Positions 1 to 9,891 are shown, counted from the first letter of the stretch. The stretch is 64,000 nucleotides of DNA from Gemmatimonadaceae bacterium (GCA_020846935.1 JADLCY010000001.1:868001-932000); one strand, 5' to 3'. Numbers and translations are program-made. Notes: a model not told the origin generated them from the sequence alone.

Positions 1-867
1 GTGCCGCACGGGCCGACCAACTCGCTGCTGATCCGGACGTCGCCGCCAAACTTTCCGCTGCTGCAGGAAACGGTACAGTCGCTCGACGTGCGACCCGCGC
101 AGGTGCTGCTCGAGGTCACCGTCGCGGAGGTGACGCTGGGGACGGGTGACCAGTTCGGCGTGGACTGGTCGAGCGTGGGTGGCAGCACGACGACTTCGTC
201 CGGCAACCCGGCGGTCGCCGACTCCGGTTCGCTCCGCGACTTTGCCGTGCGGGTGGTCACACTGCGCAACGCGAACGTGCGCGCGATCCTCCGCGCGCTG
301 TCCACGCGGTCACAGGTGCGGGTGCTCTCGACGCCGTCCGTGGTCGCGACCAACAACCGCGAGTCGCGCATCCTCGTCGGGAGTCGCGTGCCGTTCATCG
401 CGTCGACGCGACTCGGCAACGATGTGGCGATCGATCGCAACGTGCAGTACGAAGAGGTCGGCACATCGCTCACCATCATCCCGACGATCAACCTCGACGA
501 CTACGTGAGCGTGCAGATCCTCCAGGAGGTCAGCTCCCTCACCACGCAAACGGTGCAGGCGGCGCTCAACGCGCCGGTGATCTCCACGCGCGAGGCGTCC
601 ACCCGTGCCGTGATGCGCGACGGCCAGACAGTGGTGATCGCGGGGCTGATCGGGACGTCGCGCGAGGACATCGAGAGCGGGATTCCGTTCCTCAAGGACA
701 TCCCGCTCATGGGGAACCTCTTCAAGCGCCGCAGCGTGGCCCGCAACCGCACGGAGGTCGCGATCTTCGTCACGCCGTACATCGTGCGCACGGACGAAGA
801 CGCCGATGCGCTGCGCGAGCGCGTGCGTCGCCGCATGGACGCCGACACGAGCGCGGTGCGTCGCTGA
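1..867 (+). CDS. gspD: Type II secretion secretin GspD, C-terminal part (partial at window start)
   Basis: Outer-membrane secretin of a type II secretion (or related type IV pilus-like) system. The frame is open from base 1, so the N-terminus lies outside the window and the first GTG is not a real start. The visible 288 residues begin in the last N-domain (LLEVTVAEVTLG at about 37-48) and run through the secretin barrel: a VRVLSTPSVVATNN segment at about 105-118, VGSRVPF, and the GLIGTSREDIESGIPFLKDI signature near 217-236, followed by PLMGNLF. It ends one base before the GTG of gspE and precedes gspE-gspF-gspG, so it belongs to that operon. Family assignment is firm; the exact system subtype is inferred from the pseudopilin downstream. 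Confidence 0.93.
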   Translation: MPHGPTNSLLIRTSPPNFPLLQETVQSLDVRPAQVLLEVTVAEVTLGTGDQFGVDWSSVGGSTTTSSGNPAVADSGSLRDFAVRVVTLRNANVRAILRALSTRSQVRVLSTPSVVATNNRESRILVGSRVPFIASTRLGNDVAIDRNVQYEEVGTSLTIIPTINLDDYVSVQILQEVSSLTTQTVQAALNAPVISTREASTRAVMRDGQTVVIAGLIGTSREDIESGIPFLKDIPLMGNLFKRRSVARNRTEVAIFVTPYIVRTDEDADALRERVRRRMDADTSAVRR

Positions 868-868
868 C

Positions 869-2302
869 GTGAGCGATCACCTTCGGGCCGCGGCCTCCGG
901 GCCACTCGCCGCCGAGCTTCCGGCGCGGTTCATGGAGGAGCACGCCCTCCTGCCGCTCCGGGTGGAGCCGGACGGCGCCCTCGTGGTGGCCTGCGGACGA
1001 CCGCCGGATGCGACGATCGCCGACGAACTGCAGCGGCGCTTTGGCCGCACCGTGCGCTGGTACGAGGCCCCGCTCAACGACGTGCAGGCCGCCATCCTCG
1101 CCGCCCGTCGGGAAGCGACACCGGTCGCACCGGCCAGCGCGCTGGAAACCGAGGCCATGGGCGACCTGCGCGCCCAGGCGAATGACGCGCCCGTGGTGCA
1201 ACTGGTGAACGCCATGCTCGCCGACGCGCTGCGCACGGGGGCGAGTGACCTGCACCTCGAGACCGGGCGCGACGGCCTGCGGGCACGCCTGCGCCAGGAC
1301 GGCGTGCTGCGCGACGTCGCGACCTACCCGGCGCGGCTCGCCGCCGGAGCCCTGAGCCGCGTGAAGCTGCTCGCCGGGCTCGACATCGCCGAGCGTCGCC
1401 TGCCGCAGGACGGGCGCGCCCGGGTGCGGCTCGGCGACCGCGAGGTGGACCTGCGTGTGTCCACGCTGCCCGCGCTGCACGGCGAGTCGGTGGTGCTTCG
1501 CGTGCTGGACCACGGCGGCGGCGCGCGCGACCTGCCGGCGTTAGGCATGCCGGTCACCGTCGAGGCCGCGTTTGCCCGCGTGCTGGCCCGGACCAGTGGA
1601 CTCGTCCTGGTGACCGGACCAACCGGCTCCGGCAAGACCACCACGCTCTATGCCGCCCTCGCACGACTCAATCAGCCCGGCGTGAAGGTCGTGACCGTCG
1701 AGGACCCCGTGGAGTACCAGCTCCCCGGCGTTACCCAGGTGCCCGTGCATCGCAAGGCCGGGCTCACCTTCGCGACCGCGCTCCGATCGATCCTTCGCCA
1801 TGATCCCGACATCGTGATGGTCGGTGAGATGCGCGACCGCGAGACCGCCGACGTCGCCATCCAGGCCGCCCTCACCGGTCACCTCGTGTTCTCCACGCTC
1901 CACACGGGCGACGCACCCAGCGGCGTCACCCGACTCGTGGACATGGGGGTCGAGCCCTATCTCGTGGCCGCCACCGTGCAGGCCATCCTCGCCCAACGAC
2001 TCGTGCGCGTGCTGTGCCCGGCATGCGTGCGACGTGCGCCGACGGGCGAAGGGGTGCCCGTCGGCTGTGCCGCCTGCGGCGGCTCGGGCTTCCGCGGACG
2101 CACGGGCCTCTACGAACTGTTCGTCCCCGACGACGCGGCCCGACAGCGCATCGTGGCCGGCGCGACGGGTGACCAACTGCGGGCTGCGGCTCGAACCGCG
2201 GGCGTCGCGTCGCTGGTGGACGCGGGCCGCGCGCTCGTGGCGGACGGCATCACCACGATGGAAGAGATCCTGCGGGTGACCAACGCCGGGGAGGCCGAAT
2301 GA
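869..2302 (+). CDS. gspE: Type II secretion ATPase GspE
   Basis: Hexameric cytoplasmic ATPase that powers pseudopilus assembly. I place the start at the GTG at 869, one base after the gspD stop; an upstream start at 806 would overlap gspD by about 60 bases in a poor-looking frame. The product is 477 residues. An N-terminal N1E-like domain is followed by the ATPase core with Walker A GPTGSGKT at about 250-257, the [10 protein letters not shown] Asp-box region, Walker B ([12 protein letters not shown]) and [14 protein letters not shown] four-cysteine zinc motif begins with CPAC at about 383 and ends with CAACGG, as in canonical GspE. The stop overlaps the gspF start (ATGA), so the two are translationally coupled. 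It contains one rare TTA codon in A-L-G at 1538-1546. Confidence 0.95.
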   Translation: MSDHLRAAASGPLAAELPARFMEEHALLPLRVEPDGALVVACGRPPDATIADELQRRFGRTVRWYEAPLNDVQAAILAARREATPVAPASALETEAMGDLRAQANDAPVVQLVNAMLADALRTGASDLHLETGRDGLRARLRQDGVLRDVATYPARLAAGALSRVKLLAGLDIAERRLPQDGRARVRLGDREVDLRVSTLPALHGESVVLRVLDHGGGARDLPALGMPVTVEAAFARVLARTSGLVLVTGPTGSGKTTTLYAALARLNQPGVKVVTVEDPVEYQLPGVTQVPVHRKAGLTFATALRSILRHDPDIVMVGEMRDRETADVAIQAALTGHLVFSTLHTGDAPSGVTRLVDMGVEPYLVAATVQAILAQRLVRVLCPACVRRAPTGEGVPVGCAACGGSGFRGRTGLYELFVPDDAARQRIVAGATGDQLRAAARTAGVASLVDAGRALVADGITTMEEILRVTNAGEAE

Positions 2303-3498
2303 GCACCGCCTTCCGCTATCGCGCTGCCACGGCCGGTGGGCAACTGGTGGAAGGCGTGGTGCGCGCCGACTCGGAGCGCAGCGCACTCGAAGACCTGCGA
2401 CGCCAGACGCTCGTGCCCGTGTCGCTCGCGCCGGAGCAGGTAAGTCCCTCACGACCGGTGTGGCCACGTGCTTCGCCGCGGAGTGAGGTCGCCGTCGCCA
2501 TGCGCACCATGGCCACACTGCTCGCCGGAGGGGCCACGCTGGACCAGGTGCTCGACTTTGCGGCTCGTCAGGCCGCTCACCCGGACGTGTCGACGGCGCT
2601 CGACGGCGTGCGACGCGACGTGCACGGCGGCCTGACGCTGGCGACCGCGCTGGGCCAACGCGCGGCGCTGTTCGGGACGCTCGCCCCCGCGCTCGTGCGC
2701 GCCGGGGAAGAGAGTGGGTCGCTCGACGCCGCGCTCGATCGACTGGCCAACCATCAGGAGCGTGCGCAAGCGTTGCGCGCACAATTGCGTGACGCGCTGA
2801 TCTACCCGGCCCTCCTTGCGCTGGTCGCAGGGGTTGGCGTCACCGTCCTGCTGACCTTCGTCGTGCCCCGGTTCGTCCAGATGCTCGGCGACCTGGGCGG
2901 CAACCTCCCGTGGAGCACCCGGCTGCTGGTTGGTGCGTCGCGCGGAGCGACCGACTACGCATGGCTCTGGATCGGTGGAATCGGCGCGCTGGTCGCCGGC
3001 GCCATCGTGTGGAACCGGGACGCCGAACATCGTGCCCAGTGGCACGCGGCGAGACTCACATGGCCGGTGGTCGGGGCGCTGGAGTGGACCGCGGCGACGG
3101 CGCGATTTGCGCGGACACTCGCCGCGCTGCTGGCCGGAGGTACCCCCGTGCTCACGGCGCTCCGCATCGCCCGTGAAAGCGTGGACAACCTGTACATGGG
3201 CCGGCAGCTCGACGCGGCAATCGCGCGTGTCGAGCGCGGCGATCGGCTGGCGACGGCGCTTGACGGCGTTTTGCCCCCGTTGCCTCGGCAGCTGCTGGCC
3301 GTCGGCGAGGAGAGCGGCACGCTGGGCGCGATGGCGGAACGTGCGGCCGACGGGTGCGACGCCGAGGTGCAACGAGGCCTCCGTCGACTGGTCGGGCTGG
3401 TGGAGCCGGTGTTGATCGTCCTGTTCGGGGGGCTGGTGGGATTCATCGCCCTGGCCATGTTGCAGGCGATCTATTCGATCAACGCGAGCGTGCCATGA
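2299..3498 (+). CDS. gspF: Type II secretion inner-membrane protein GspF
   Basis: Polytopic inner-membrane platform protein, 399 residues, which is the usual GspF length. It has the standard layout: an N-terminal cytoplasmic segment (FRYRAATAGGQLVEGVV), two T2SSF repeats each with the G-EESGSLD/GEESGTLG motif (about residues 135 and 336), membrane helices around 173-195 and 224-242, and a C-terminal helix (VEPVLIVLFGGLVGFIAL). The ATG overlaps the gspE stop and the TGA overlaps the gspG start, so gspE, gspF and gspG are read as a tightly coupled unit. Nothing looks truncated. Confidence 0.95.
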   Translation: MSTAFRYRAATAGGQLVEGVVRADSERSALEDLRRQTLVPVSLAPEQVSPSRPVWPRASPRSEVAVAMRTMATLLAGGATLDQVLDFAARQAAHPDVSTALDGVRRDVHGGLTLATALGQRAALFGTLAPALVRAGEESGSLDAALDRLANHQERAQALRAQLRDALIYPALLALVAGVGVTVLLTFVVPRFVQMLGDLGGNLPWSTRLLVGASRGATDYAWLWIGGIGALVAGAIVWNRDAEHRAQWHAARLTWPVVGALEWTAATARFARTLAALLAGGTPVLTALRIARESVDNLYMGRQLDAAIARVERGDRLATALDGVLPPLPRQLLAVGEESGTLGAMAERAADGCDAEVQRGLRRLVGLVEPVLIVLFGGLVGFIALAMLQAIYSINASVP

Positions 3499-3905
3499 GA
3501 CGAGCCGGATTCACCCTGCTGGAACTCATCGTCGTGATCATCGTGCTCGGCCTGCTCGTCGGGCTCGTGGCGCCGCAGATCTTTGGCCGTGTGGGCGAGG
3601 CGAAGGACGTGGCCGCAAAGACACAGATGTCCCTGCTCGCGTCGGCGCTCGACAACTACAAGCTGGACATCGGGGCGTATCCGCTGACGGCGCAGGGGCT
3701 CGGTGCGCTGCGCACCGCGCCTACAGGGCTGGCCACGTGGCGCGGGCCCTACCTTCGCAAGGAGGTTCCGGCCGATCCTTGGGGGCGAGCGTACGTGTAT
3801 CGCGCACCCGGTGATCGGAACCCCAACGGTTTCGACCTGATGACATTTGGCCGTGACGGGAAGGCGGGCGGGACCGGGGAAGACGCTGACATCGTGGGCC
3901 AGTAG
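3495..3905 (+). CDS. gspG: Major pseudopilin GspG
   Basis: Major pseudopilin of the type II secretion pseudopilus, 136 residues from the ATG at 3495 that overlaps the gspF stop. The class III signal is very short: RRAG followed by FTLLELIVVIIVLGLLVGLV, with prepilin peptidase cleavage expected after Gly5 and the conserved Glu at +5. After the helix come the GspG-typical YPLTAQGLGAL and the C-terminal calcium-site region (DPWGRAYVYRAPG, FDLMTFGRDGKAGGTGEDADI). No gspH, I, J or K follows; the next gene is unrelated, so the minor pseudopilins must be encoded elsewhere or upstream of the window. Confidence 0.95.
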   Translation: MRRAGFTLLELIVVIIVLGLLVGLVAPQIFGRVGEAKDVAAKTQMSLLASALDNYKLDIGAYPLTAQGLGALRTAPTGLATWRGPYLRKEVPADPWGRAYVYRAPGDRNPNGFDLMTFGRDGKAGGTGEDADIVGQ

Positions 3906-4188
3906 GCGGGCGAAGCGCGGGGGTCGTGGCGGAACGCACCTGCCGCCGCGCCGCGCGGGTGGGACAGAGTGACGGAAGCGGGAGCTTCGGAGGCCCGCGG
4001 GGCAGACGAGCCCACGACGCCGGTGTGCGCCGTGACACGGCGCGTCAGGGTGGGTTGGTATTTGCATTGTCGCCACGAGGGTTGGTCGTTTTTCAAGCCC
4101 AGTTCGTGGGTACCGCAACGGATTGAAGGCAGGGCGGGTGGGCGCCAGGAACCGCATGTCATTTCACCGCACGCGCACGGGGAGCACT

Positions 4189-5820
4189 ATGAGCGTGACT
4201 TCGACGGACGCCATCGGAGCAGCGTCGGACGCAGACGCCGAGGACCAGGACGCGCGACCGAGTCGGCGCGCCTTTTTCGCGATGGGGGCCTCGGTGGCGG
4301 CGGCGTCGCTGGCTGGCGCTTCGGCGGCGGCGGCGCAAGGGACGGGAACCGCAAAGAAGCCTTCAGCGGTTCGAGGCATGGTCAAGCGGCTCCTCAATCA
4401 GCCCCCTGACCCGGCCTTCGATCCCTTCAAGCGCCAGCCGACGCTGTCGACCAAGGGATGGGATTCGGCGCTGTCGCGACTGGTGCGGCGGGTCACGAAC
4501 GGGGTGACCGAGGAAGAGATGAAGCTGGCGCACAAGCTGGGCTTCAACGGCTACCTCAACTACCACCTGCAGGCGTCGAAGATCGAAGATGGCGCCTGCC
4601 AGGCCTGGGTGGGCCAGAACGCGCCGTTGCTCGGTAGCGCGCCCGAAGCGCTCTACAGCCTGGACCAGCGCATCCCGATGGACCAGCTGATTGCGTCGAG
4701 CGTGTATCGGGCGGCGTTCTCCAAGCGGCAGTTGCACGAGCGGCTCGTCGAGTTCTGGAGCGACCACTTCAACATCGAGTACGAAAAGGTCCGCTACCTC
4801 AAGCTGGGTGACGACCGCGACGTGATCCGCAAGCACGTGCTCGGGAAGTTCCCCGACATGCTCAAGGCGAGCGCGCACTCGCCGGCCATGCTCGAGTACC
4901 TCGACAACACGCGCAACCGCCGCACGACGCTCAACGAGAACTACGCGCGCGAGATCATGGAGCTGCACACCGTCGGCGCCACGGGCGGATACTCGCAGGC
5001 CGACGTGCGCGAGCTGGCACGCTGCTTCACGGGATGGACGCTGGCGGGTCGCGGCAACTTCAACTTCGACCCCAACGGCCACGACTTCGGCGAGAAGATG
5101 GTGTGGGGCCAGCGCATTCCGGCGCTCCCGGCGTCGTCCGGCGTGCAGGGCAAGACCGACGCTGACACGATGATCGAGTTCCTCGTGAAGCATCCGAAGA
5201 CGGCGGAGTATGTGTCGTTCAAGATGCTGCGCTTCTTCCTGCAGTACGATCCCTCACCGACGCAGATCGCGGCGGTGGCCAGCGTGTACACCAAGACCGG
5301 TGGCGACATCCCCGCGATGATGCGCGCCGTGCTCACGCCGCAGAACCTTCTGGCGGCGACCCCGAAGTACAAGCGTCCCTACACCTTCATGCTTGGTGCG
5401 ATGCGTGCCACGCTCGTGCCCTCGCAGGTGGCCAAGGTCGATCAGCTGTCGTTCCGGTACCTGCCGCTCCTTGGCCAGGCGATGTACCAGTGGGATCCGC
5501 CGGATGGGTATCCCGATCGCGCCGACTACTGGGCCGGCGGCGTGTTGCAGCGGTGGAACTTCGCCACGTACATCACGACGACGAACTCCACCGAAGCGCG
5601 CATGGACGCCAATCGCTTCTGGAACGCGACGACGCCGGCGTCCAACACGCCGGACACGGTGGTGGACGCGATCGCGCTGCATCTCTTTGGCGGCGAAATG
5701 CCTGACCGGCTGAAGGCGCTCGTGCGCGGCTACCTCGCCGCGACGCCAACCATGTCGCTCACGCGCACGCGCGAGGCCATTGCCCTCACGCTGAGCTCCG
5801 CCACCTACAACTGGCTCTAG
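4189..5820 (+). CDS. DUF1800 family protein, Tat-exported
   Basis: Secreted protein of the DUF1800 family, 543 residues from the chosen start; biochemical role unknown. I chose the ATG at 4189 because GGAG lies four bases upstream and the twin-arginine signal then sits normally (SRRAFF with RR at 26-27, then an Ala-rich hydrophobic stretch). Upstream in-frame starts at 4123 and 4156 would add residues lacking sequence support. The body shows DUF1800 hallmarks: LVRRVTNGVTEEE, LVEFWSDHFNIEY, NENYAREIMELHTVG and DVRELARCFTGWTL. DUF1800 and DUF1501 genes are habitually adjacent, as here (19 bases to the next gene), and are thought to act together outside the cytoplasm. The type II secretion genes directly upstream may be coincidental or a delivery route; that is inference. 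Confidence 0.9.
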   Translation: MSVTSTDAIGAASDADAEDQDARPSRRAFFAMGASVAAASLAGASAAAAQGTGTAKKPSAVRGMVKRLLNQPPDPAFDPFKRQPTLSTKGWDSALSRLVRRVTNGVTEEEMKLAHKLGFNGYLNYHLQASKIEDGACQAWVGQNAPLLGSAPEALYSLDQRIPMDQLIASSVYRAAFSKRQLHERLVEFWSDHFNIEYEKVRYLKLGDDRDVIRKHVLGKFPDMLKASAHSPAMLEYLDNTRNRRTTLNENYAREIMELHTVGATGGYSQADVRELARCFTGWTLAGRGNFNFDPNGHDFGEKMVWGQRIPALPASSGVQGKTDADTMIEFLVKHPKTAEYVSFKMLRFFLQYDPSPTQIAAVASVYTKTGGDIPAMMRAVLTPQNLLAATPKYKRPYTFMLGAMRATLVPSQVAKVDQLSFRYLPLLGQAMYQWDPPDGYPDRADYWAGGVLQRWNFATYITTTNSTEARMDANRFWNATTPASNTPDTVVDAIALHLFGGEMPDRLKALVRGYLAATPTMSLTRTREAIALTLSSATYNWL

Positions 5821-5839
5821 CCACCCTGACGAGGTTCCC

Positions 5840-7159
5840 ATGAGCCACGACGAACACGACGCCTGCGCGTGCGACGAGTACAACGACCTCACGTCGAGAC
5901 GTTCCTTTCTGCAGACCAGCGGTGGCCTTGGCGGCGCGGCCCTCTTTGCGTGGGCGTATCCCGAATGGCTTCCCAAGGTCTCCTTCGCCGATTCGTTCGC
6001 CGGCGAGCGGGATGTCATCGTCTCGATCTTCCTGCGCGGTGGCGCGGACGGCCTTTCGCTGTGCGTGCCCTTCGGTGATCCGCTCTACTACACCGGGCGC
6101 CCGACCATTGCGATCCCACGGCCCGACAGTTCGAGTGCCAACCGCGCGATTGCGCTGGACAACTTCTTCGGCTTCCCGCAGGGCATGCGCTTCCTGGTGC
6201 CGGCATACCAGGCCGGGCACCTGCTCGTGGTGCACGGGGCCGGTCTCACGTACAACACGCGGTCGCACTTCGACGCCCAACACTTCATCGAGCTGGGCAA
6301 GGCCAACGACAACTCGGTGAACACCGGCTGGCTGGGTCGCCACCTCGCGACGACGTCCCCGATGAAGAACGCCGCGAGTCTGCGTGCCATCACCATCGCC
6401 GACGGCCTCGCCGAAACGCTCAAGGGCGCGCCGCGCGCGCTGCCCATTGCCGACCCCGCGAACTACGGCATCTCCGGGTCGGGGAGCACGCGCGCCGAGC
6501 GTCAGGCGTGGCTCGGACTGGAATGGGGCGAGTCCATCGATCCCGCCAAGACCGCGGCGTCGGACGCGCTCAACACGATCAACATGCTGCGCAACCTCAA
6601 CGTGGCCGGCTACCAGCCGGCGAACGGCGCGGTGTACCCGAACACGGGCCTCGGTCGTGGCCTGCGCAACTCGGCCGCTCTCATCAAGGCCGACATCGGC
6701 GTAGAAGCCGTGCACCTCGACATCGGCGGCTGGGACACGCACACGCAGCAGGATCCGCTCGCTGGCAGCATGAACGGGACCATGACACAGCTCTCCGGTG
6801 CGTTGGGCGCGTTCTGGCAGGACTGCATCGCGTCAGGCCTCACGCAGAACGTCACGGTGGTGGTGGTCTCCGAGTTCGGCCGGAACGTGCGAGAGAACGG
6901 CAGCCGCGGCACCGACCATGGCCGGGGCACCGCGATGTTCGCCATGGGCCGCGGCATCAACGGTGGTCGCGTGCTGACCAACAACTGGCGCTCGCTTTCA
7001 CAGGAGAACCTGGCCGATCGCCAGGACCTTCCGGTGTCGATCGATCACCGCGACATCCTGGCGGAGATCGTGCAGAACCGGCTGGGCAATGCGAACCTGG
7101 GCGTGGTGTTCCCCGGTTATGTGCCGGTCATCAGGGGAGTGACGAAGCCGAACGCCTAG
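5840..7159 (+). CDS. DUF1501 family protein, Tat-exported
   Basis: Partner of the preceding DUF1800 gene; 439 residues. It has a twin-arginine signal (TSRRSFLQTSGGLGG, RR at 20-21) after a short acidic N-terminus with two cysteines. DUF1501 landmarks include FLRGGADGLSLCVPFGD, IGGWDTHTQQDP and a sulfatase/phosphatase-like end with VVVVSEFGRNVRENGS and GTDHGRGTAMFAMG. The fold is related to alkaline-phosphatase-like hydrolases, but the substrate is unknown. It is co-directional with DUF1800 with a 19-base gap, so they are co-transcribed, and it is followed at 7317-7350 by a hairpin that should end the transcript. Confidence 0.9.
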   Translation: MSHDEHDACACDEYNDLTSRRSFLQTSGGLGGAALFAWAYPEWLPKVSFADSFAGERDVIVSIFLRGGADGLSLCVPFGDPLYYTGRPTIAIPRPDSSSANRAIALDNFFGFPQGMRFLVPAYQAGHLLVVHGAGLTYNTRSHFDAQHFIELGKANDNSVNTGWLGRHLATTSPMKNAASLRAITIADGLAETLKGAPRALPIADPANYGISGSGSTRAERQAWLGLEWGESIDPAKTAASDALNTINMLRNLNVAGYQPANGAVYPNTGLGRGLRNSAALIKADIGVEAVHLDIGGWDTHTQQDPLAGSMNGTMTQLSGALGAFWQDCIASGLTQNVTVVVVSEFGRNVRENGSRGTDHGRGTAMFAMGRGINGGRVLTNNWRSLSQENLADRQDLPVSIDHRDILAEIVQNRLGNANLGVVFPGYVPVIRGVTKPNA

Positions 7160-7316
7160 AGAGTGATGGGAATACCCACCGATCGACTGGTGGGGGTGCG
7201 GATGCGCCCAGACGACTGAAGGGTGGAGCACCAGGGGGTGGGCGCAGGGATGCCGCTCGTCGGATGGACGGGTGGTGGGTGACAGCCCGACGAATGAAGG
7301 GATTCCAGCGCAAGAA

Positions 7317-7350
7317 AAAGGGACTCGGTGCTCTCGCGCCGAGTCCCTTT
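7317..7350. terminator. Bidirectional terminator hairpin between convergent genes
   Basis: Perfect 12-bp stem AAAGGGACTCGG / CCGAGTCCCTTT with a 10-base loop. The A-run on the left (7315-7319) and T-run on the right make it usable from both strands. It lies between the end of the DUF1501 gene (+) and the end of the M28 peptidase gene (-). Confidence 0.85.
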
Positions 7351-7398
7351 CAGCTGCTGCCGATCGTCAGCTGACCTACCCGCTGCCCTTCGTCCGTT

Positions 7399-9171
7399 CT
7401 AGTAGCGCGGCCTCGTCTTCCGGGGCGCACCGCCGCAGTTGTCCGGCCAGTTCGCCGGCCACGTGCCCGGGGACTTCGTGCGATCGATGAACTGCGGATC
7501 TTCGCTCGCGAGGTATGTCATCATCGCCACGAGCACCGCGTTGTGCCTGAGGTCATCCCACACGACCTTGTCGTACGTGTCGCGATTGGTGTGCCAGGTG
7601 TACGTGCCGTAGTTCCAGTTGAGCGCGCCCATGCCAAACGACGGGGTGCCGTAGCAGGCGAACACGGCGCCGTCGGTGCCACCGGGGTTGCCGACCGGTG
7701 TGTCGTTGAAGGCCCACGACACCACGTTGGGACTCAGCGAATCAGTGAAGAAGCTCGGGAGCTTGCCATACCAGTCGCGGAGATGCGGCCCGATGGCGGT
7801 GAGGCCGGACGCGGACACGTTCTGCACGCGACCGGTGCCGTTGTCCTGGTTGAACAGCGCCTGCAGCCCCTTGAGCACCTCGGGATGATCGGTCGCAAAC
7901 GCGCGCGAGCCGTTGAGGCCCTGCTCCTCGCTGGACCAGTGGCCCACCATGATCGTGCGCTTGGGGTTTGGATACACCTTCTTCAGGATGCGCATGGCTT
8001 CCATCATCATGAGCGTCCCGGTGCCGTTGTCGGTCGCACCCGAAGAACCGTCCCACGAATCAAAGTGCGCCGAGAGCATCACGTATTCGTCGGGCTTTTC
8101 CGAACCCTTGATCGTGCCGAGCGTGTTGAACGCCGGCACTTCGCCCAGGAGTTCACCGTCGAGGTCGAGACGCACCATCGGCCGCTGATTGTTCTCGGCC
8201 AGGCGATAGATCAGCGAGTAGTCCTCGCAGCTCAGCGTCACCGCAGGCGCAACCGTGTTGTAGGTCTCGAAGACTTCGACGGTACCCCAGCCGCCGGAAC
8301 CCTGCGGCGGACGCGGCGCATTGGCGGTCACCGAAGCGGCGGGACCACCGCCGCGCATGCTGCCAGCGCTCGGCGCGCGGCCGCCGCCCGGCGGCCCACC
8401 AAAGCCGCCGCCACCGCCGGCGCCGTAGCCGCCCTGCTTGAGGCGCGAGGTGATCAGACCGGCCACCCCGGCCTGTTCGAGCCGCATCCCAAGCGTGCCC
8501 GTACCGAGACCCATCGACTTGCCCGTGCCGCGATACAGCTTCGTGCTGTCGCGGGGGTCACTCGACCAGTCGGCCTGCATCGCCGTGATCGCGCTGTCGA
8601 TGCGTGCGCGTGACTCCGGGGTGCTCCAGCGGAACCAGTCCTCTGACGGGCGGCAGGTCGGCCACGCGGGCGAAAGCAGCACGATCTTGCCGCGCGCCTG
8701 AGGCAGCCAGCGGACAAACTCCGTGCTGTCGGCAAACTTCGGGAGGATGATCGCCTGCGCGGTGACGGGGCGTCCCTTGGTGCCCGGGCTCCACGCCAGC
8801 ATCTGCCCCTCGAGCGAACGCACGCGCGGCTGCACCAGGTCGATGTGCGAGGCGCCGCGACGCCAGCCGCGCCACGTGCCGTATTCGTCGCGCTTCGCGT
8901 CGATGCCCCACGCCTTGTACTGCGCGATGACCCAATCGCTCGCTGACCTCATGCCGGGGCTTCCGGTGAGGCGCGGGCCGATGGAATCGAGCAGCACCTG
9001 ACCAAGCTGCGTCAGGCGCGAGTTGTCCATGCCTTCGGACCAGATGCGCTTGAGAACGGCGTCATCGGTCGGGAACGTGACGGGCCGACCACCCTGGGCG
9101 GCCGCGATCACGGGGAGTGCCACGAGGCCCGCCGCGAACGCTGCGGCGGCTGTCAATCGAGAGGTGCGCAT
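7399..9171 (-). CDS. Secreted M28 family zinc peptidase
   Basis: Predicted exported aminopeptidase/carboxypeptidase of the M28 (transferrin-receptor-like) family, 590 residues, with signal peptide ending near VIAAAQ. Zinc and catalytic residues are readable: AHFDSWD (H369, D371), TDNGTG (bridging Asp about 381), SSEEQG (Glu pair 415-416), a later GGTDGA, and HTN (H527). Between about 240 and 300 a Gly/Pro-rich insert (GGYGAGGGGGFGGPPGGGR) interrupts the PA-like domain, which is unusual and probably a flexible linker. It is oriented towards the DUF1501 gene and shares the terminator at 7317-7350. Substrate is unknown. Confidence 0.92.
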   Translation of the reverse strand: MRTSRLTAAAAFAAGLVALPVIAAAQGGRPVTFPTDDAVLKRIWSEGMDNSRLTQLGQVLLDSIGPRLTGSPGMRSASDWVIAQYKAWGIDAKRDEYGTWRGWRRGASHIDLVQPRVRSLEGQMLAWSPGTKGRPVTAQAIILPKFADSTEFVRWLPQARGKIVLLSPAWPTCRPSEDWFRWSTPESRARIDSAITAMQADWSSDPRDSTKLYRGTGKSMGLGTGTLGMRLEQAGVAGLITSRLKQGGYGAGGGGGFGGPPGGGRAPSAGSMRGGGPAASVTANAPRPPQGSGGWGTVEVFETYNTVAPAVTLSCEDYSLIYRLAENNQRPMVRLDLDGELLGEVPAFNTLGTIKGSEKPDEYVMLSAHFDSWDGSSGATDNGTGTLMMMEAMRILKKVYPNPKRTIMVGHWSSEEQGLNGSRAFATDHPEVLKGLQALFNQDNGTGRVQNVSASGLTAIGPHLRDWYGKLPSFFTDSLSPNVVSWAFNDTPVGNPGGTDGAVFACYGTPSFGMGALNWNYGTYTWHTNRDTYDKVVWDDLRHNAVLVAMMTYLASEDPQFIDRTKSPGTWPANWPDNCGGAPRKTRPRY

Positions 9172-9257
9172 GAGAGTGGGGGAGGAAGCGAGCGATCAAG
9201 CTACGCCGCGGTCAAGCCACCGCGCCACAGCACGGCCGTGGGGACTCCCCCTACCCT

Positions 9258-9860
9258 TCAGCGCACGACGACCACCTCGCCTGCCATGCCGTTGTGCAGC
9301 GTGCAGTCGTAGGCAAAGGTGCCCGTCGTGTTGAACGTCCGTCGCACGGTGGTGTTGGAGATCGGGAGGATGTCCTGGGGCACCCCGGCGGCCGCCTTGA
9401 AAATCACGTTGTGCGCGGTGGCCGGGAACCGGAAATCCACGCTTCCGGTCACCCGGATCGTCGACGTGAACGGGGTGAACGAGTTGCCCGGCATGTCGAC
9501 CACGACGATGAGCGGCGCGGTGCCTACGGTGACGCGCGTGGTCCCGACGCGCCCGCCCATCGTCGCGGTGACATCGGTCTGGCCGTTCGCGACGCCGGTC
9601 ACGAGGCCGCCCGGGCTCACGGTGGCTACGGCGGTGTTGCCAGACGCCCAGGCGATCGCCGGTTGTGTCGCGATGGGGTTCCCCGACGCGTCGAGTGCGG
9701 TCGCCGAGAGCTGTTCGCTCTGTGAGGGAAACAACGTGATGGAGTTGGCGACCATGCGCACCGTGGCCACGCCGCCGCCACCAGGTGGGCCGCTGGAATC
9801 TCCGCCGCTGCACGCTACGAGGCCCACCAGGGCCCCACTCAGCCAAATTGCTCGCTTCAT
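9258..9860 (-). CDS. Lipoprotein with Ig-like domain and cupredoxin (amicyanin-like) copper site
   Basis: Predicted lipoprotein of 200 residues; lipobox LVAC gives a lipidated Cys17, followed by a Gly/Ser/Pro linker. Residues about 30-110 resemble a bacterial Ig-like (Big_2) domain (NSITLFPSQSEQLSATALD ... ASGNTAVATVSPGGLVTG). Residues about 115-200 form a plastocyanin-type domain: AHNVIF supplies the first His, and YDCTLHNGM supplies Cys, His and Met with C-x2-H-x2-M spacing as in the short amicyanin loop. It therefore probably binds type 1 copper and may carry electrons or handle copper at the membrane. It sits beside cutC, but on the other strand. The stop region has no obvious hairpin. 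Confidence 0.85.
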   Translation of the reverse strand: MKRAIWLSGALVGLVACSGGDSSGPPGGGGVATVRMVANSITLFPSQSEQLSATALDASGNPIATQPAIAWASGNTAVATVSPGGLVTGVANGQTDVTATMGGRVGTTRVTVGTAPLIVVVDMPGNSFTPFTSTIRVTGSVDFRFPATAHNVIFKAAAGVPQDILPISNTTVRRTFNTTGTFAYDCTLHNGMAGEVVVVR

Positions 9861-9891
9861 GAGTTGGCCCTCCGATGCGCCAACGATGTGG

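Noticed and set aside
1541-2782. 413-residue minus-strand frame across gspE/gspF
   Set aside because: Shadow of two confident genes, Arg/Pro-rich, no motif.
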